A DNA stretch of 64,000 bases from Pontibacter diazotrophicus. GTDB lineage: Bacteria; Bacteroidota; Bacteroidia; Cytophagales; Hymenobacteraceae. Positions 54,085 through 63,515 of this stretch are shown here, one piece after another; position 1 is the stretch's first letter, and every line of letters starts with the position of its first letter. Both the position numbers and the translations under genes were made by a program. Under the pieces are notes generated by a model that worked only from the letters and a program-made list of their open reading frames with translations, was not told where the DNA came from and made no database searches. The DNA lies in assembly GCF_003367245.1 (NCBI RefSeq), contig NZ_QRGR01000003.1, positions 62,001-126,000 of the forward strand, in the 5' to 3' direction.

Positions 54085-55068
54085 TTACTTTCTATTTAAA
54101 AACATCTTAACATAAATCTTAGCAATCTTCAAGTATAACAGAAGGTCGCTGTGCAGGGATAGTGTTTGTCTTACCTGCTGCTGAACGCCACTTTTGTTAT
54201 GGGAAGAATGCCAGACCTGGTTGGCCACCCTGATGCCGTAGTGGGCGTAAAACTTTTTTGTTTTTTTCAGCAGCTTCTCTCTCTCATCTTCTGGCAGGTA
54301 GCCCTGAATATATTCCATTACCCTTAAGAGATCTTTTAGATACTGTCCGGTTATAAACTTCTGCCCTGAAATGGAGCTGCCGTGCTTGCGGTAATCAGCT
54401 AATACCTCCGGTGTATAGGCTATGGGATAATACCGTGCTATTCGAACCCACATCTCCCAATCCTCACCGTAGGTTACACCATAAAATCCGCCTAACGCTT
54501 CATACACCTCCCGCCGCACTGCAATTGCTGCATATTGTACCCGCTGATACTCGCTTATTTTCAGAAGCCAGTCCTTCAAAATACCGTCCTCTTTCATTTC
54601 AGGCCTCTGATCGTACATTTTCTGGCCTCTTTCATCAATGTAAGCAAAACCGCTAAAAGCAGCTCCGGCTTCTGGATATTTATAAAACAACTCATCCAGC
54701 TTTTGGTAATACCCATCAACTACTCTATCGTCACCATGCAAAATATGTACTATCCTGCCCTGTGCCCGATTGATGCAGGTTACAAAGTTACAGAGGCTAC
54801 CCACATTCTGTTCCTGCCTGTAATACTTCACCCTTCCTTTGCCGATGGCAAGTACCAGGGCCTCCACATCAGCATCCGTACTGGCATCATCTATTACCTC
54901 AATCTGCATATCCTCTGGGGCAATGCCCTGCTTCAAAACACTTTCAAGCGTTTCTGTAAGGTATTGTGAGCAATTGAATACCGGAATCATCACTGACCAG
55001 TAGGGGCGGTTTCCGGTGACTGCAACCGGTTGTATGGAGGGCGGAGAAGATGGAATCCTTTCCATCAT
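54085..55068 (-). CDS. Glycosyltransferase family 2
   Basis: A 327-residue GT-A enzyme. Residues 20-45 hold RPYWSVMIPVFNCSQYLTETL, followed by IEVIDDASTDADVE, VGSLCNFVTCINRAQGRIVHILHGDDRV (DD metal site) and the acceptor-side GEDWEMWVRIARYYPI. It is soluble with no membrane helix. Its 3' end is duplicated as a remnant at 52485-52605. It is the last gene of the reverse-strand glycan cluster. Confidence 0.86.
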   Translation of the reverse strand: MMERIPSSPPSIQPVAVTGNRPYWSVMIPVFNCSQYLTETLESVLKQGIAPEDMQIEVIDDASTDADVEALVLAIGKGRVKYYRQEQNVGSLCNFVTCINRAQGRIVHILHGDDRVVDGYYQKLDELFYKYPEAGAAFSGFAYIDERGQKMYDQRPEMKEDGILKDWLLKISEYQRVQYAAIAVRREVYEALGGFYGVTYGEDWEMWVRIARYYPIAYTPEVLADYRKHGSSISGQKFITGQYLKDLLRVMEYIQGYLPEDEREKLLKKTKKFYAHYGIRVANQVWHSSHNKSGVQQQVRQTLSLHSDLLLYLKIAKIYVKMFLNRK

Positions 55069-55132
55069 ATGAATATTATTTAGTTGTGGAACAATATATA
55101 TATCCTTTTTAAATAATCCAGAACATTATAGT

Positions 55133-56020
55133 CTATAATTTAATCCAGGAGGGGAATTGGATGTGAATACCTTTATTCATCTCTTCGCTTACCACCCATT
55201 TTTCAGGAGCTATGACAATTTTGTCCGGGTTCTTGTTTAAAAATGCGGCCCACCAGCTAAAAGTACTGTTCGCGATTATGTTATGACGACAGTGGCTCAT
55301 GGCGTCTAATTCCAGATAATCCTTCTTGCCTCCTTCAACGTCAACAAAGGTCATAGGGACATGCATCTTTAAATTATCTTTTGCCCAGTCTAAATCGTCA
55401 GAAAATATATAGAAGTTAGGATTTTTTATCTGGCTGTTAACATGTTCAACTGCCTTTTGATAATAGTGCAATGGCATTACGCCAAAATAAGATGCGTTGT
55501 TCAAATCACTAACATAGTCCCCCCTCCTGATGTGTAGAGAAACAGAAGTGCTATCTTTCTCAATATCTTTTAATGATTTTACGGTAAATGTTTCTTCTTT
55601 CTTGAGCGTCAGTTCTCCCAATATGGTAGCATCAAGTTTTTCATAATATTTATGATGTTGCCAGAAACCCTCCAGCAAAACATTAGATGAAACTTTCATC
55701 ACCTCAGGTTCAAACCTCCAGTTTTCATCTTCCACATAATACTTCCTTTTATACTTAGGACGGTAGCTGTCTATTTTCCTATATATTTTAGCATAGAGAG
55801 AACTACTATAATATTCTCCTATGAGCTTTTCTACTTCACTTTCAGTAGCAAGAACTTCATCAATATTATAGTGGTTGAGCTTATAACTTCTTCCGTCTTC
55901 AACTCCCAGATTTGCTATATATAATTTAAGTGTTGTTTCATTTTTGATTGCCAACTGCTTTCCTATTGTGTACTGGAAAAGCTGGTTCCCTAAACCACCT
56001 GTCAAAGTCACTACCACCAT
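55133..56020 (-). CDS. Alpha-1,2-fucosyltransferase family protein (GT11)
   Basis: A 295-residue protein with the GT11 N-terminus VVVTLTGGLGNQLFQYTIGK, the donor-binding HxRRxD motif in SLHIRRGDYVSD, FYIFSDDLDWAKDNL, and the C-terminal NIIANSTFSWWAAFLN. All four are family hallmarks and the length is normal. GT11 enzymes use GDP-L-fucose to fucosylate O-antigen or capsule. No GDP-fucose synthesis genes (gmd, fcl) lie in the window, so the donor must come from elsewhere or differ. Confidence 0.9.
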   Translation of the reverse strand: MVVVTLTGGLGNQLFQYTIGKQLAIKNETTLKLYIANLGVEDGRSYKLNHYNIDEVLATESEVEKLIGEYYSSSLYAKIYRKIDSYRPKYKRKYYVEDENWRFEPEVMKVSSNVLLEGFWQHHKYYEKLDATILGELTLKKEETFTVKSLKDIEKDSTSVSLHIRRGDYVSDLNNASYFGVMPLHYYQKAVEHVNSQIKNPNFYIFSDDLDWAKDNLKMHVPMTFVDVEGGKKDYLELDAMSHCRHNIIANSTFSWWAAFLNKNPDKIVIAPEKWVVSEEMNKGIHIQFPSWIKL

Positions 56021-56196
56021 AGTTAGTTAAGGATTTTTAATTTATAAAAAGAAGTACCCGTTTTATATTCAAAATAACACTCAAAAGCGCGTGCATAGAA
56101 CAGGCAGTTAAAGCTAACTCTGCGTCGCATGCTGTTTATGCTATCTAGAGGTTTAATAAAGGTAAACATTTGGTGCCGTTATAGTTCAAGGCTAAA

Positions 56197-57453
56197 TCAA
56201 AAAGCCTTGTTAACCCTCTCAGGCTGCTGCAAAGCCGTATGCAGGGTTTCTTCCAGTTCCGGAACATTTACCACCAGATCAGCATCATTGATTGCAACTG
56301 TATCCTCTGAAAGCGGCATGGTTGTACCTGGCATGGTGCAGGGAACCGAATAGTATGCAAGGCCAATGCTGGAGGCCATCAGGTAATAAGCATCATTTAG
56401 AAAAGCCTGGTTCATCATTTCCACCACTCTCGCTCCTGACTGCAGAAAGAGAATGTTCACCATATTCGATCCGTGCACACTTACAAAGACGGCTGTTTCA
56501 AGCATTAACTGTACCTGCTCGTTAAAAGAAAGGCCTTCAAAATAAATTATTTCAAACCCATACTTTTCCAGAACCGGTAATACCTCGTTTTCATTTAACA
56601 GCCTGCGTGTGTTTTGCCGCGAACGCGAAACAAAAATGCGCCTTTCAGGAACGGCAGGCTTGTTATAGAAATGCTTCAGCAGCTTTCTTCTCACCTTAAC
56701 TATCAGTTCTTCCTCCTCAAGCCTTGGCAATGGTACAGATCCGGGTAGCTGCATATTCTTTTCAGAAGCAGTGGCTTGCTGGAGTCTGTACGCTGACTGG
56801 CTCCCATATTCCTCCTCCTCGTAATATACCAATTCCGGTAAAGCCAAATTCGAAACTTTTATAACCTTATCATCTCTCCTGCTCAATGGCAGCACGTTTT
56901 TAAACCCCAACAGGTCAATCGTGCTCCTGATATAACCGGGGGCAGGATCAGGAATAAGTAACTGGAAATCCGGGTATTTTTTCTGCACCAATAGTAGCCG
57001 TGGTAAAGATTCAATCATCCAATGGTAATAGTTTTCAGCAGACCAATTGTCATACACAAGGGCAACAATTTCTGTATCGGGAATCTCTTGTACATCCTTC
57101 GCCCACTGCTTCACGAATAGCATCCCTTTTCGGTATAAGGTCATGTCTCTTAGCCATGGAAGGCTTGGCGCAAAAATTCTCAGGTACTTAAAAACAACAC
57201 CCCGGCCACTCACCCAAACGTCTTTCATAACAAAAATGCGCCGCCCGGGGATGCTTTTAGTTTTAACAAACTGGTTTGCAAACTCCTCCGGGAGCTTTTC
57301 ATAATTAACGGGTAGAGACACAGGCAAAGAAAACATGGGAGGTAAAACATCCTCTGCTCTAGTTTCCTTCCAAAGCGGGAGTATGCGAGCTATCAACGTG
57401 AAAGATCGATAGACAGTCTCACGAAAAGATTTCCTTATTATCGTCACTTTCAT
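56197..57453 (-). CDS. Glycosyltransferase family 61 protein
   Basis: The ATG at 57453 (MKVTIIRKSFRETVYRSF) is preferred to one 14 codons upstream. The 418-residue protein has the GT61 pattern: NYYHWMIESLPRLLLV, RRIFVSRSRQNTRRLLNENE, GFEIIYFEGLSFNEQ, FVSVHGSNMVNILFL and VVEMMNQAF. GT61 enzymes are inverting GT-B transferases acting on glycans. It lies about 175 bases from the GT2 gene upstream in transcription. The HG segment recalls the two unassigned paralogs at 35.7 and 42.4 kb. Confidence 0.84.
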   Translation of the reverse strand: MKVTIIRKSFRETVYRSFTLIARILPLWKETRAEDVLPPMFSLPVSLPVNYEKLPEEFANQFVKTKSIPGRRIFVMKDVWVSGRGVVFKYLRIFAPSLPWLRDMTLYRKGMLFVKQWAKDVQEIPDTEIVALVYDNWSAENYYHWMIESLPRLLLVQKKYPDFQLLIPDPAPGYIRSTIDLLGFKNVLPLSRRDDKVIKVSNLALPELVYYEEEEYGSQSAYRLQQATASEKNMQLPGSVPLPRLEEEELIVKVRRKLLKHFYNKPAVPERRIFVSRSRQNTRRLLNENEVLPVLEKYGFEIIYFEGLSFNEQVQLMLETAVFVSVHGSNMVNILFLQSGARVVEMMNQAFLNDAYYLMASSIGLAYYSVPCTMPGTTMPLSEDTVAINDADLVVNVPELEETLHTALQQPERVNKAF

Positions 57454-57629
57454 GGAAGCATGGCATAAGATTAACAATATATTTTCCCGGAACAAAAGCT
57501 ATCTAGTTGATACACCTGCTCCTCCTCTACCATATTTTTGCTTGTAAAAAAACTCAGAATCAGCCATAAAACCTTCTCCAACCCTACCTGCCAATACTAA
57601 AAGAAGGGAGGTAAAATATCCAGTGCTGA

Positions 57630-58634
57630 CTAAACTACCCGCAGCAAACGAGCCTTTACAACATGATACAGAAGCTTAAAATAGCCTGCCCTTAGCAACA
57701 ATAGAGTCCCCTTGAAACGCGGTAGGTTTCTAGCGAAATAATCAAGAATAAACCTCCTCTTATACTTAGCTGCTTGCTCTATGGCGCTGGTGTCTCTGTT
57801 CACATTTTCCCTGGCTTGGATAGCGCTTGTTAGCTTGTCCAATTCCCGTATACAATTCAAGACGCTGCTAACACTCTGCTCTGCCAGTAAGGGTTGGAAA
57901 TTATGCTGCAAACACTCCACAAAACTAGCAGGGATGGTATAATCCGGGCCTGCATAGTACCGAAAGTTGCGCAACAATTGCTCTTGCTGCGCCTGCTCGT
58001 ACTCCTGTTTCTTGAGCACCTGGTGCAGGCTTTGGTTAGTAACCCGGTAATCGAGCAACACCTCAGGCAGATTATAAATCACAAACTTCCGGCTTAACTG
58101 CCAGAACAACTCGAAATCCTCTGCATAGGGTACTGCATACATCCCCACCTCAGTTACAGCTTGCTTCCGGTACATAACCGTAGGATGATATATCCAGCAG
58201 ATAAAGGTGAGGTTATAATAGAAGTAATCACTTTCAAACTTATCCTGCCGTACAAACTGACCATCTTCCGAAATTACTCTCACCAAAGAAGACACCATCG
58301 CACATTCCGGGTGCGCCTGCATATAGGCAATCTGCTTTGACAGTCGGTCCGGGTAACTGATATCATCGGCATCCATGCGGGCAATGAATTCCGATGCCGA
58401 AAGCGCTATCCCCTTGTTCAATGTTGCTGAAATACCCAGATTAATCTCGTTCAGAACAAGGCGGATACGCGGATCTGTATAAGATTTCACAATCTCCACA
58501 CTCCCGTCAGTAGATGCATCATCGATGATCAAAAATTCAAAATCCGTAAAGGATTGCTGTAAAATGCTATCAATAGCCTCCGCCAGATATTTTTGGGCAT
58601 TATATACAGGCATCAATACTGTTAGCTGCGGCAT
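57630..58634 (-). CDS. Glycosyltransferase family 2
   Basis: A 334-residue GT-A enzyme with LTVLMPVYNAQKYLAEAI, FEFLIIDDASTDGSVEI, GISATLNKGIALSASEFIARMDADDIS (metal-binding DADD) and AEDFELFWQLSRKF. The C-terminal 110 residues are helical with basic patches and may contact the membrane. It is 15 bases downstream of the next GT2 gene in the same operon. Confidence 0.87.
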   Translation of the reverse strand: MPQLTVLMPVYNAQKYLAEAIDSILQQSFTDFEFLIIDDASTDGSVEIVKSYTDPRIRLVLNEINLGISATLNKGIALSASEFIARMDADDISYPDRLSKQIAYMQAHPECAMVSSLVRVISEDGQFVRQDKFESDYFYYNLTFICWIYHPTVMYRKQAVTEVGMYAVPYAEDFELFWQLSRKFVIYNLPEVLLDYRVTNQSLHQVLKKQEYEQAQQEQLLRNFRYYAGPDYTIPASFVECLQHNFQPLLAEQSVSSVLNCIRELDKLTSAIQARENVNRDTSAIEQAAKYKRRFILDYFARNLPRFKGTLLLLRAGYFKLLYHVVKARLLRVV

Positions 58635-58649
58635 ATTACTTCATCAACA

Positions 58650-59561
58650 TCAGGTTTTATTCTGAAATAGTTGCTTTACCTTACCCGGTAAAACCTCGGT
58701 AAGGTAATGGAGTTTTGGATGGCGGTAAGGGTGCCAAGCTTTCTTTAGGAGTTTCTGCACACCTTCATCCTCTACATGCTCCCGCTGCAAATAGGCTTCA
58801 AACCATTTCAGAAAATAAACTCTTACATCGTTGTAATGCCCGTCTGCATGCACCCACTGTACAATGGAGCCGGTTCGCTGCCTGTAAAGGTTGTTGCAGG
58901 CAGATGATATATATACCTTCTCCTTCAGGTAAACTTTGTTAAGGAAACCCTGATCTTCATATAGCTGATATTTGCCGGTGAATGATTCCTCAAAACCTCC
59001 TACTCGCAGGATAGCTGCCTTTTTTAGCATCAGGCCCGAAGGGCAGGGAGCAGCTCCTGCACTTAGTGGATATAAGTGATATAATAACTCTGTTGGCTGG
59101 TACACCTTATCCTGCGGTGCCCCTACAGCAATCGCTACATTTTCAGCATCTGCCTTATCCCAACTATACCAGTAATCAGAAGCTTCCGCTACCATGCTAA
59201 TCTCCGGATGACGCTGAAATATTGCAACCTGGTTTGTCAGTTTACCAGGCAGCCACACATCATCGGCATCCAGAAATGCAAGCAGTTCTCCTTTTGCATG
59301 CGCAATGCCATGGTTCCTGCTGGCACTTAAGCCTTTGTTGCGGTGTCCCTCGTGCTCCAGGTAAAAGATTTTGCCAGTAAACCGCTGCGCATATGTTTTA
59401 GCAATGGCAGAGCTACTATCTGTTGAGCCATCATCTACCAGTATAAGCTCCCAGTGAGGGTAATCCTGGGCCAGAACACTCTCTACAGCCTCCGTGAGGA
59501 ATTTTTCCTCATTCAAGAAAGCTATAATCACAGAAACAAAGGGTGCGTGTGGATTTGCCAT
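58650..59561 (-). CDS. Glycosyltransferase family 2
   Basis: A 303-residue GT-A enzyme. Landmarks are VSVIIAFLNEEKFLTEAVESVL, WELILVDDGSTDSSSAIA, RNKGLSASRNHGIAHAKGELLAFLDADDVW (shown as positions about 76-105, DADD metal site) and YEDQGFLNKVYLKEKVY. It starts nine bases after the deacetylase gene ends, within a tightly packed reverse operon. Its sugar is unknown. Confidence 0.87.
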   Translation of the reverse strand: MANPHAPFVSVIIAFLNEEKFLTEAVESVLAQDYPHWELILVDDGSTDSSSAIAKTYAQRFTGKIFYLEHEGHRNKGLSASRNHGIAHAKGELLAFLDADDVWLPGKLTNQVAIFQRHPEISMVAEASDYWYSWDKADAENVAIAVGAPQDKVYQPTELLYHLYPLSAGAAPCPSGLMLKKAAILRVGGFEESFTGKYQLYEDQGFLNKVYLKEKVYISSACNNLYRQRTGSIVQWVHADGHYNDVRVYFLKWFEAYLQREHVEDEGVQKLLKKAWHPYRHPKLHYLTEVLPGKVKQLFQNKT

Positions 59562-59570
59562 TGCGTTAGA

Positions 59571-60590
59571 TTAAATGCTGTACTTCCATAACTGCAGCTG
59601 CTTTTTGAACTCGGGCGCAGCCATATTCTTAACCTGAAACCGCCCCAACCTATAGCGGTTTGCATTCCTGATAACAGCTTTTTCCTCCGTGGTAAAAGCA
59701 GCTGCAAACGCAACTCTTTCAGCTATAGCCATGGTCTCATTGTTGTAATTGCCATAGGGGTACGTAAGAAGGTCTATTCTTTTTTGCGCTATTTCTTCCA
59801 AAAAGCACTTGTTCTCCTCTATCTCTTTCTCCTGAAATTGCGGTGCATGGTAGGCCAATGCCGCATGTGATACAGTGTGAGCTCCCAAGTCAAAGAGTTC
59901 GCCTTGCCCTAAATCCTTCAACTCCTCTCTGGACATACTCCTGCAGTCCGGCCTGGCAGATGCTGCAGCACCAGCCCAATCCCTGATTTTCTGCAGCGCT
60001 GCCTGTTGTTCGCTCACAGGCAATGGTTTTAGTTTCTCCCAAAGCCTATAGAAGAGGAGGCTTCTTTTAGATGGAGGTTCCTGCTCACAGGATTTCCAGG
60101 CTTTGTGCTGCTGCCGGAGGCTTTGAGTCAGCTGTGCCTCCTCTTCCAGATTAAACGCTATACTCGCCCCAGCTACCTCCAAATCCATAACGGCAGGAAG
60201 TGATTCAGAAAAAAGTATCAGATGCTCTAACTCGTCCCACCAGAACTCCTTTTGCTGCCCCACATTACCGGAGGTGATGAAAAAAGTAGCCGGCAGGCAA
60301 TACTTTTCCAGCAACGGCTTTGCCGTCTGGTAGTTATCTACATACCCATCATCAAACGTAATAGCAATAGTGTTTCTTTCGACAACTCCATTTTTAAGTC
60401 TTTCTACCATTTCCTTTAGCGGCACAACACGGTAATACTGCTTTAAGACCTGCAGCTGCTGCTCGAAATTAGCAGAGCTCACTGCCACTTCCCATACATC
60501 CGACTCCGGCTCTGCCACCCTGTGATACATCAGCACGAGTGCCTTAGGAGCAATGTATTTATAATAGATATGGCGTAACTGTGCTTTCAA
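59571..60590 (-). CDS. Polysaccharide deacetylase family protein
   Basis: A 339-residue protein with a NodB-type carbohydrate esterase 4 fold. Motif 1 is AITFDDGYVDNYQTA, with both catalytic Asp residues, and motif 2 is LGAHTVSHAALAY, the metal-binding His pair. PATFFITSGNVG and LLTYPYGNYNNETM supply the remaining motifs. LVLMYHRVAEPESD opens the domain. No signal peptide is seen, so it may act in the cytoplasm on lipid-linked or nucleotide-linked sugars. It overlaps the methyltransferase gene by four bases. Confidence 0.87.
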   Translation of the reverse strand: MKAQLRHIYYKYIAPKALVLMYHRVAEPESDVWEVAVSSANFEQQLQVLKQYYRVVPLKEMVERLKNGVVERNTIAITFDDGYVDNYQTAKPLLEKYCLPATFFITSGNVGQQKEFWWDELEHLILFSESLPAVMDLEVAGASIAFNLEEEAQLTQSLRQQHKAWKSCEQEPPSKRSLLFYRLWEKLKPLPVSEQQAALQKIRDWAGAAASARPDCRSMSREELKDLGQGELFDLGAHTVSHAALAYHAPQFQEKEIEENKCFLEEIAQKRIDLLTYPYGNYNNETMAIAERVAFAAAFTTEEKAVIRNANRYRLGRFQVKNMAAPEFKKQLQLWKYSI

Positions 60591-61333
60591 TTAGATGCTG
60601 ATTTTACCGCTTTTACCGTGATGATAACCTGGAAGTGTGGATCATTGTAATCCAGTTTTTCTTTCGGCACCTCAGACAAACCCATGCCATACAAAAAGGC
60701 CGAGGCGACAAACACATTCCCAAACGTATTGACCTCTACCTGCCCCTTCTCAAACGTCTCCGTCATAAGCCGGTGCATAGCCTTATCAGTAAAAGCCCAT
60801 AGCCATGTTTCTTTCCACTCCCCGTGATCGATGGGCGTGATACCCGGCACTGTAAGCAGCAAAGTTCCTCCCGGCTTCAGGATGCGGTGGCAGGTTGCCA
60901 GAGCCCCTTTAAAATCATATATGAGATGGAGTGTCTGGGTCAGCACAATGCAGTCGAAGGTGTTGTCCGGAATCTGAGGAGCATGGCTGATGTCACCAAT
61001 CAGTGTGGCCGCAGGGTTCTTTTCGTTCACATGCAGGATATCGCTTTTTGTTATCTTATCGCCGCCAAACTGCATCGTATACGCATTATCCCCTATCTCC
61101 ATGGCGTGACCTCTGATACTGCCGGATTCTCTCTGCAGAAAATTCTCGATGTAGTAACGGTCTATCGGGCCACCACGGTCATAACCAAACTGGGTACTGA
61201 AGGGTGTTGCACGTTCAAAGTCACCAGCGTCAACGGCTCCTACAGCAGGCTTATAGGCTTTGTATAAGTTGTTTTCGTGCAGCCACCTCAACCCAAAGGC
61301 AGGCATATTATTCTTGATAAAAGACTTAAGCAT
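60587..61333 (-). CDS. Class I SAM-dependent methyltransferase
   Basis: A 248-residue protein. The first 70 residues include FGYDRGGPIDRYYIENFL, typical of methyltransferases found in glycan clusters. The Rossmann part has RGHAMEIGDNAYTMQFGG (degenerate motif I), DNTFDCIVLTQTLHLIYD and LKPGGTLLLTVPG. It probably methylates a sugar or the chain end, which in ABC-type systems can set chain length. Four-base overlap with the deacetylase and eight-base overlap with the preceding GT2 gene show one operon. Confidence 0.83.
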   Translation of the reverse strand: MLKSFIKNNMPAFGLRWLHENNLYKAYKPAVGAVDAGDFERATPFSTQFGYDRGGPIDRYYIENFLQRESGSIRGHAMEIGDNAYTMQFGGDKITKSDILHVNEKNPAATLIGDISHAPQIPDNTFDCIVLTQTLHLIYDFKGALATCHRILKPGGTLLLTVPGITPIDHGEWKETWLWAFTDKAMHRLMTETFEKGQVEVNTFGNVFVASAFLYGMGLSEVPKEKLDYNDPHFQVIITVKAVKSASN

Positions 61334-62213
61334 GTAAAAGTGATTTTAACATATACTTCAGGCCTAAAACAGGCTTGTGTTTAACTAACATAGAGAGAGT
61401 TCCGGGCGTAGCTGTTGCCTTTTTGGAAATCAGCTTCCTGTATAATTCGTCGCAGTAATAATTTTTCCAGACGGCATGGCCCCTGTCAAGTGCTTCCTGT
61501 TCCACCGCTGACTGTATATTCTTCTGCTGCCGGTCAAGCACCTGCAGCGCTGTAGCCAGCATAAACGGGATATTGCCGGACATGTTAGCCGTATGCAGCC
61601 GGTACGCCGCTATTTTTCCGGTATGGTGAAGAACTGGGTACTTGCGGGTAATTCTCAGGTACAGGTCATAGTCTTCGCAGGCTTTCAGGGAGGTGTCATA
61701 CGCAAACTCTTCAAACACCCACCTCCTGTACATCACTGTGGCGTGCATGCCTATGTAGTTGCCTTGCAGCAGGTGGAAATAATGTTCGGAGGGAACTTCA
61801 TAGACCTCCTCTTTTACAATCCCTTCATCTACAAACACTTTGTCGTGTCCACCCGATACAAAGGCCAGTTGCTCATTTTGCAGCAGGTAGTGCACATTCA
61901 GGTTAATGGCATCAGGCAAAAGCCAATCGTCTGCATCCAGAAACACCAGTAGTTCCCCTTCGCTATGCCGGACACCTGTGTTTCGGGCCGCAGAAAGGCC
62001 CTGGTTTTTCTGATAGATATACTTCACCCCTTTTGTGCTTGCAGCTACTTCGCGGGTATTGTCTGTTGAACCATCGTCTACCACAATGATCTCAATTGAT
62101 GGATATGCTTGGCTCCATACGCTCTCAAAAGCCTCCTGCAGGTACGCGCCGTGGTTATAACACGGAATAATAACCGATACCAGGGGTGAGTCGATGTGAG
62201 AAGAAGACAGCAT
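61326..62213 (-). CDS. Glycosyltransferase family 2
   Basis: A 295-residue GT-A enzyme with LVSVIIPCYNHGAYLQEAF, IEIIVVDDGSTDNTREV, NQGLSAARNTGVRHSEGELL, FLDADDWLLPDA (metal site) and ACEDYDLYLRITRKYPV. It is a normal-length soluble member. It overlaps the methyltransferase gene by eight bases and follows the next GT2 gene by 13 bases. Confidence 0.88.
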   Translation of the reverse strand: MLSSSHIDSPLVSVIIPCYNHGAYLQEAFESVWSQAYPSIEIIVVDDGSTDNTREVAASTKGVKYIYQKNQGLSAARNTGVRHSEGELLVFLDADDWLLPDAINLNVHYLLQNEQLAFVSGGHDKVFVDEGIVKEEVYEVPSEHYFHLLQGNYIGMHATVMYRRWVFEEFAYDTSLKACEDYDLYLRITRKYPVLHHTGKIAAYRLHTANMSGNIPFMLATALQVLDRQQKNIQSAVEQEALDRGHAVWKNYYCDELYRKLISKKATATPGTLSMLVKHKPVLGLKYMLKSLLHA

Positions 62214-62226
62214 TTTCTTCCTGTTA

Positions 62227-63489
62227 TTATTTAGAAGCCGGCCTGCGGTTTCGTATATAAAAAGCCAGCCCTGAAAGTACGCCTTTTATTTCAGCCCAAA
62301 GTGTACGGTACTGGAAATGGTAAAAGGGGAACCCTTTCCAGATAAGTTTCATGTAATAAGGAGGCAATACCTGGAACAGGTGCCTTTTATAACCTGCCTC
62401 CTGCCGAAGCCGCTGTTGCAGCAGGGCAGCAGTTGTAAAGCCTCGCAAATAATAGAATATCTGTTTTTTTAGTCCCTCTATCTCCCTGCGGTGCTCGTGA
62501 TGCACCACCGCTCTGGGGTTGTAAAGAATTGTGTGCCCGCTTTCCAGTATCCGGTACCACATCTCAGAATCACCGTTGCAGCCAGCTGCCCCTACATCCA
62601 GCAACTCATCAAATAAGCCTACCTTTTCCAGTACCTCTTTTCTGAAAGCCATATTCGCGCCTGCTCCTATCTCCCATACCGGTGGACCTTTTGCTAACGT
62701 TTTATTGAAGTATACAGCATCATATACTTTATCTGTAAACCCACGGTTAAAGCTCCAGTGTTTCTCAAAAATCAGCTGTGCCTCGGTATCCAGTTTAGCA
62801 GCAATTACAAGGCCTGTCATGGCGGCCACTGCTTTATCCTGAAAAGTCTGCCAAACCCGGTACACCCACAGCGGATGTACTTCCACATCGTCGTCTGTGT
62901 AAGCGACAATAGGCATAGTTGCGCTTAACACTCCCGTGTTACGCGCGATGTCAAGCCCCGGCCTTGGCTCTCTTACGTAGGTTACTCCTTCAAACTGCAG
63001 CACCACCTCTTTTGTGTCATCATTGACAGGGGCATTATCCACTACAATGACTTCTTCCGGAAGGCATGTTAACCGACTCAGTTGCCTCAGACAGTTCTGC
63101 AGAAAGGAAGCTCTGTCACGGGTGCAGATCACCACTGACACGGGTACTTTCTCAGGTATAGCCGCGGCAGTCCAGGCGGACATGGCAGTATCCATCCAGC
63201 GCTTCCACTCCTCATACCTGCGGTGTTGAAGCAACTCTTCCCAGTGTGCCTCTTTGGTATGCATGGAGGCCGTATACTGTTCCACAGCCGGACGAATGGC
63301 CGCGATAAACTTATCTCTGAACGAGGCGTCTGAAAGCTTTTCGTCGGTGCCTATAAAGAGATGACCTAAGGCAACAGAGTCCCACCAGAAAACAAGATAG
63401 CTTGCCTGCCGGCGCAGATCAGGCACAGGCAGTGCAGACAGCTGATCGAGGTATATGTGCGCAATATGGTATGGTGCGTGTGCCTGCAT
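62227..63489 (-). CDS. Glycosyltransferase family 2 with N-terminal extension
   Basis: A 420-residue protein. Residues 1-110 form an extension without a family I recognise, containing YLVFWWDSVALGHLFIG. The GT-A domain follows: VPVSVVICTRDRASFLQNCL, PEEVIVVDNAPVNDD, PRPGLDIARNTGVLSATMPI, VAYTDDDVEVHPLW (metal site) and GCNGDSEMWYRILESGH. It lies 26 bases downstream of the ABC ATPase gene and belongs to the same reverse operon. Confidence 0.85.
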   Translation of the reverse strand: MQAHAPYHIAHIYLDQLSALPVPDLRRQASYLVFWWDSVALGHLFIGTDEKLSDASFRDKFIAAIRPAVEQYTASMHTKEAHWEELLQHRRYEEWKRWMDTAMSAWTAAAIPEKVPVSVVICTRDRASFLQNCLRQLSRLTCLPEEVIVVDNAPVNDDTKEVVLQFEGVTYVREPRPGLDIARNTGVLSATMPIVAYTDDDVEVHPLWVYRVWQTFQDKAVAAMTGLVIAAKLDTEAQLIFEKHWSFNRGFTDKVYDAVYFNKTLAKGPPVWEIGAGANMAFRKEVLEKVGLFDELLDVGAAGCNGDSEMWYRILESGHTILYNPRAVVHHEHRREIEGLKKQIFYYLRGFTTAALLQQRLRQEAGYKRHLFQVLPPYYMKLIWKGFPFYHFQYRTLWAEIKGVLSGLAFYIRNRRPASK

Positions 63490-63515
63490 AGGGTGATGAC
63501 AGCGGTTGAGAGGTA

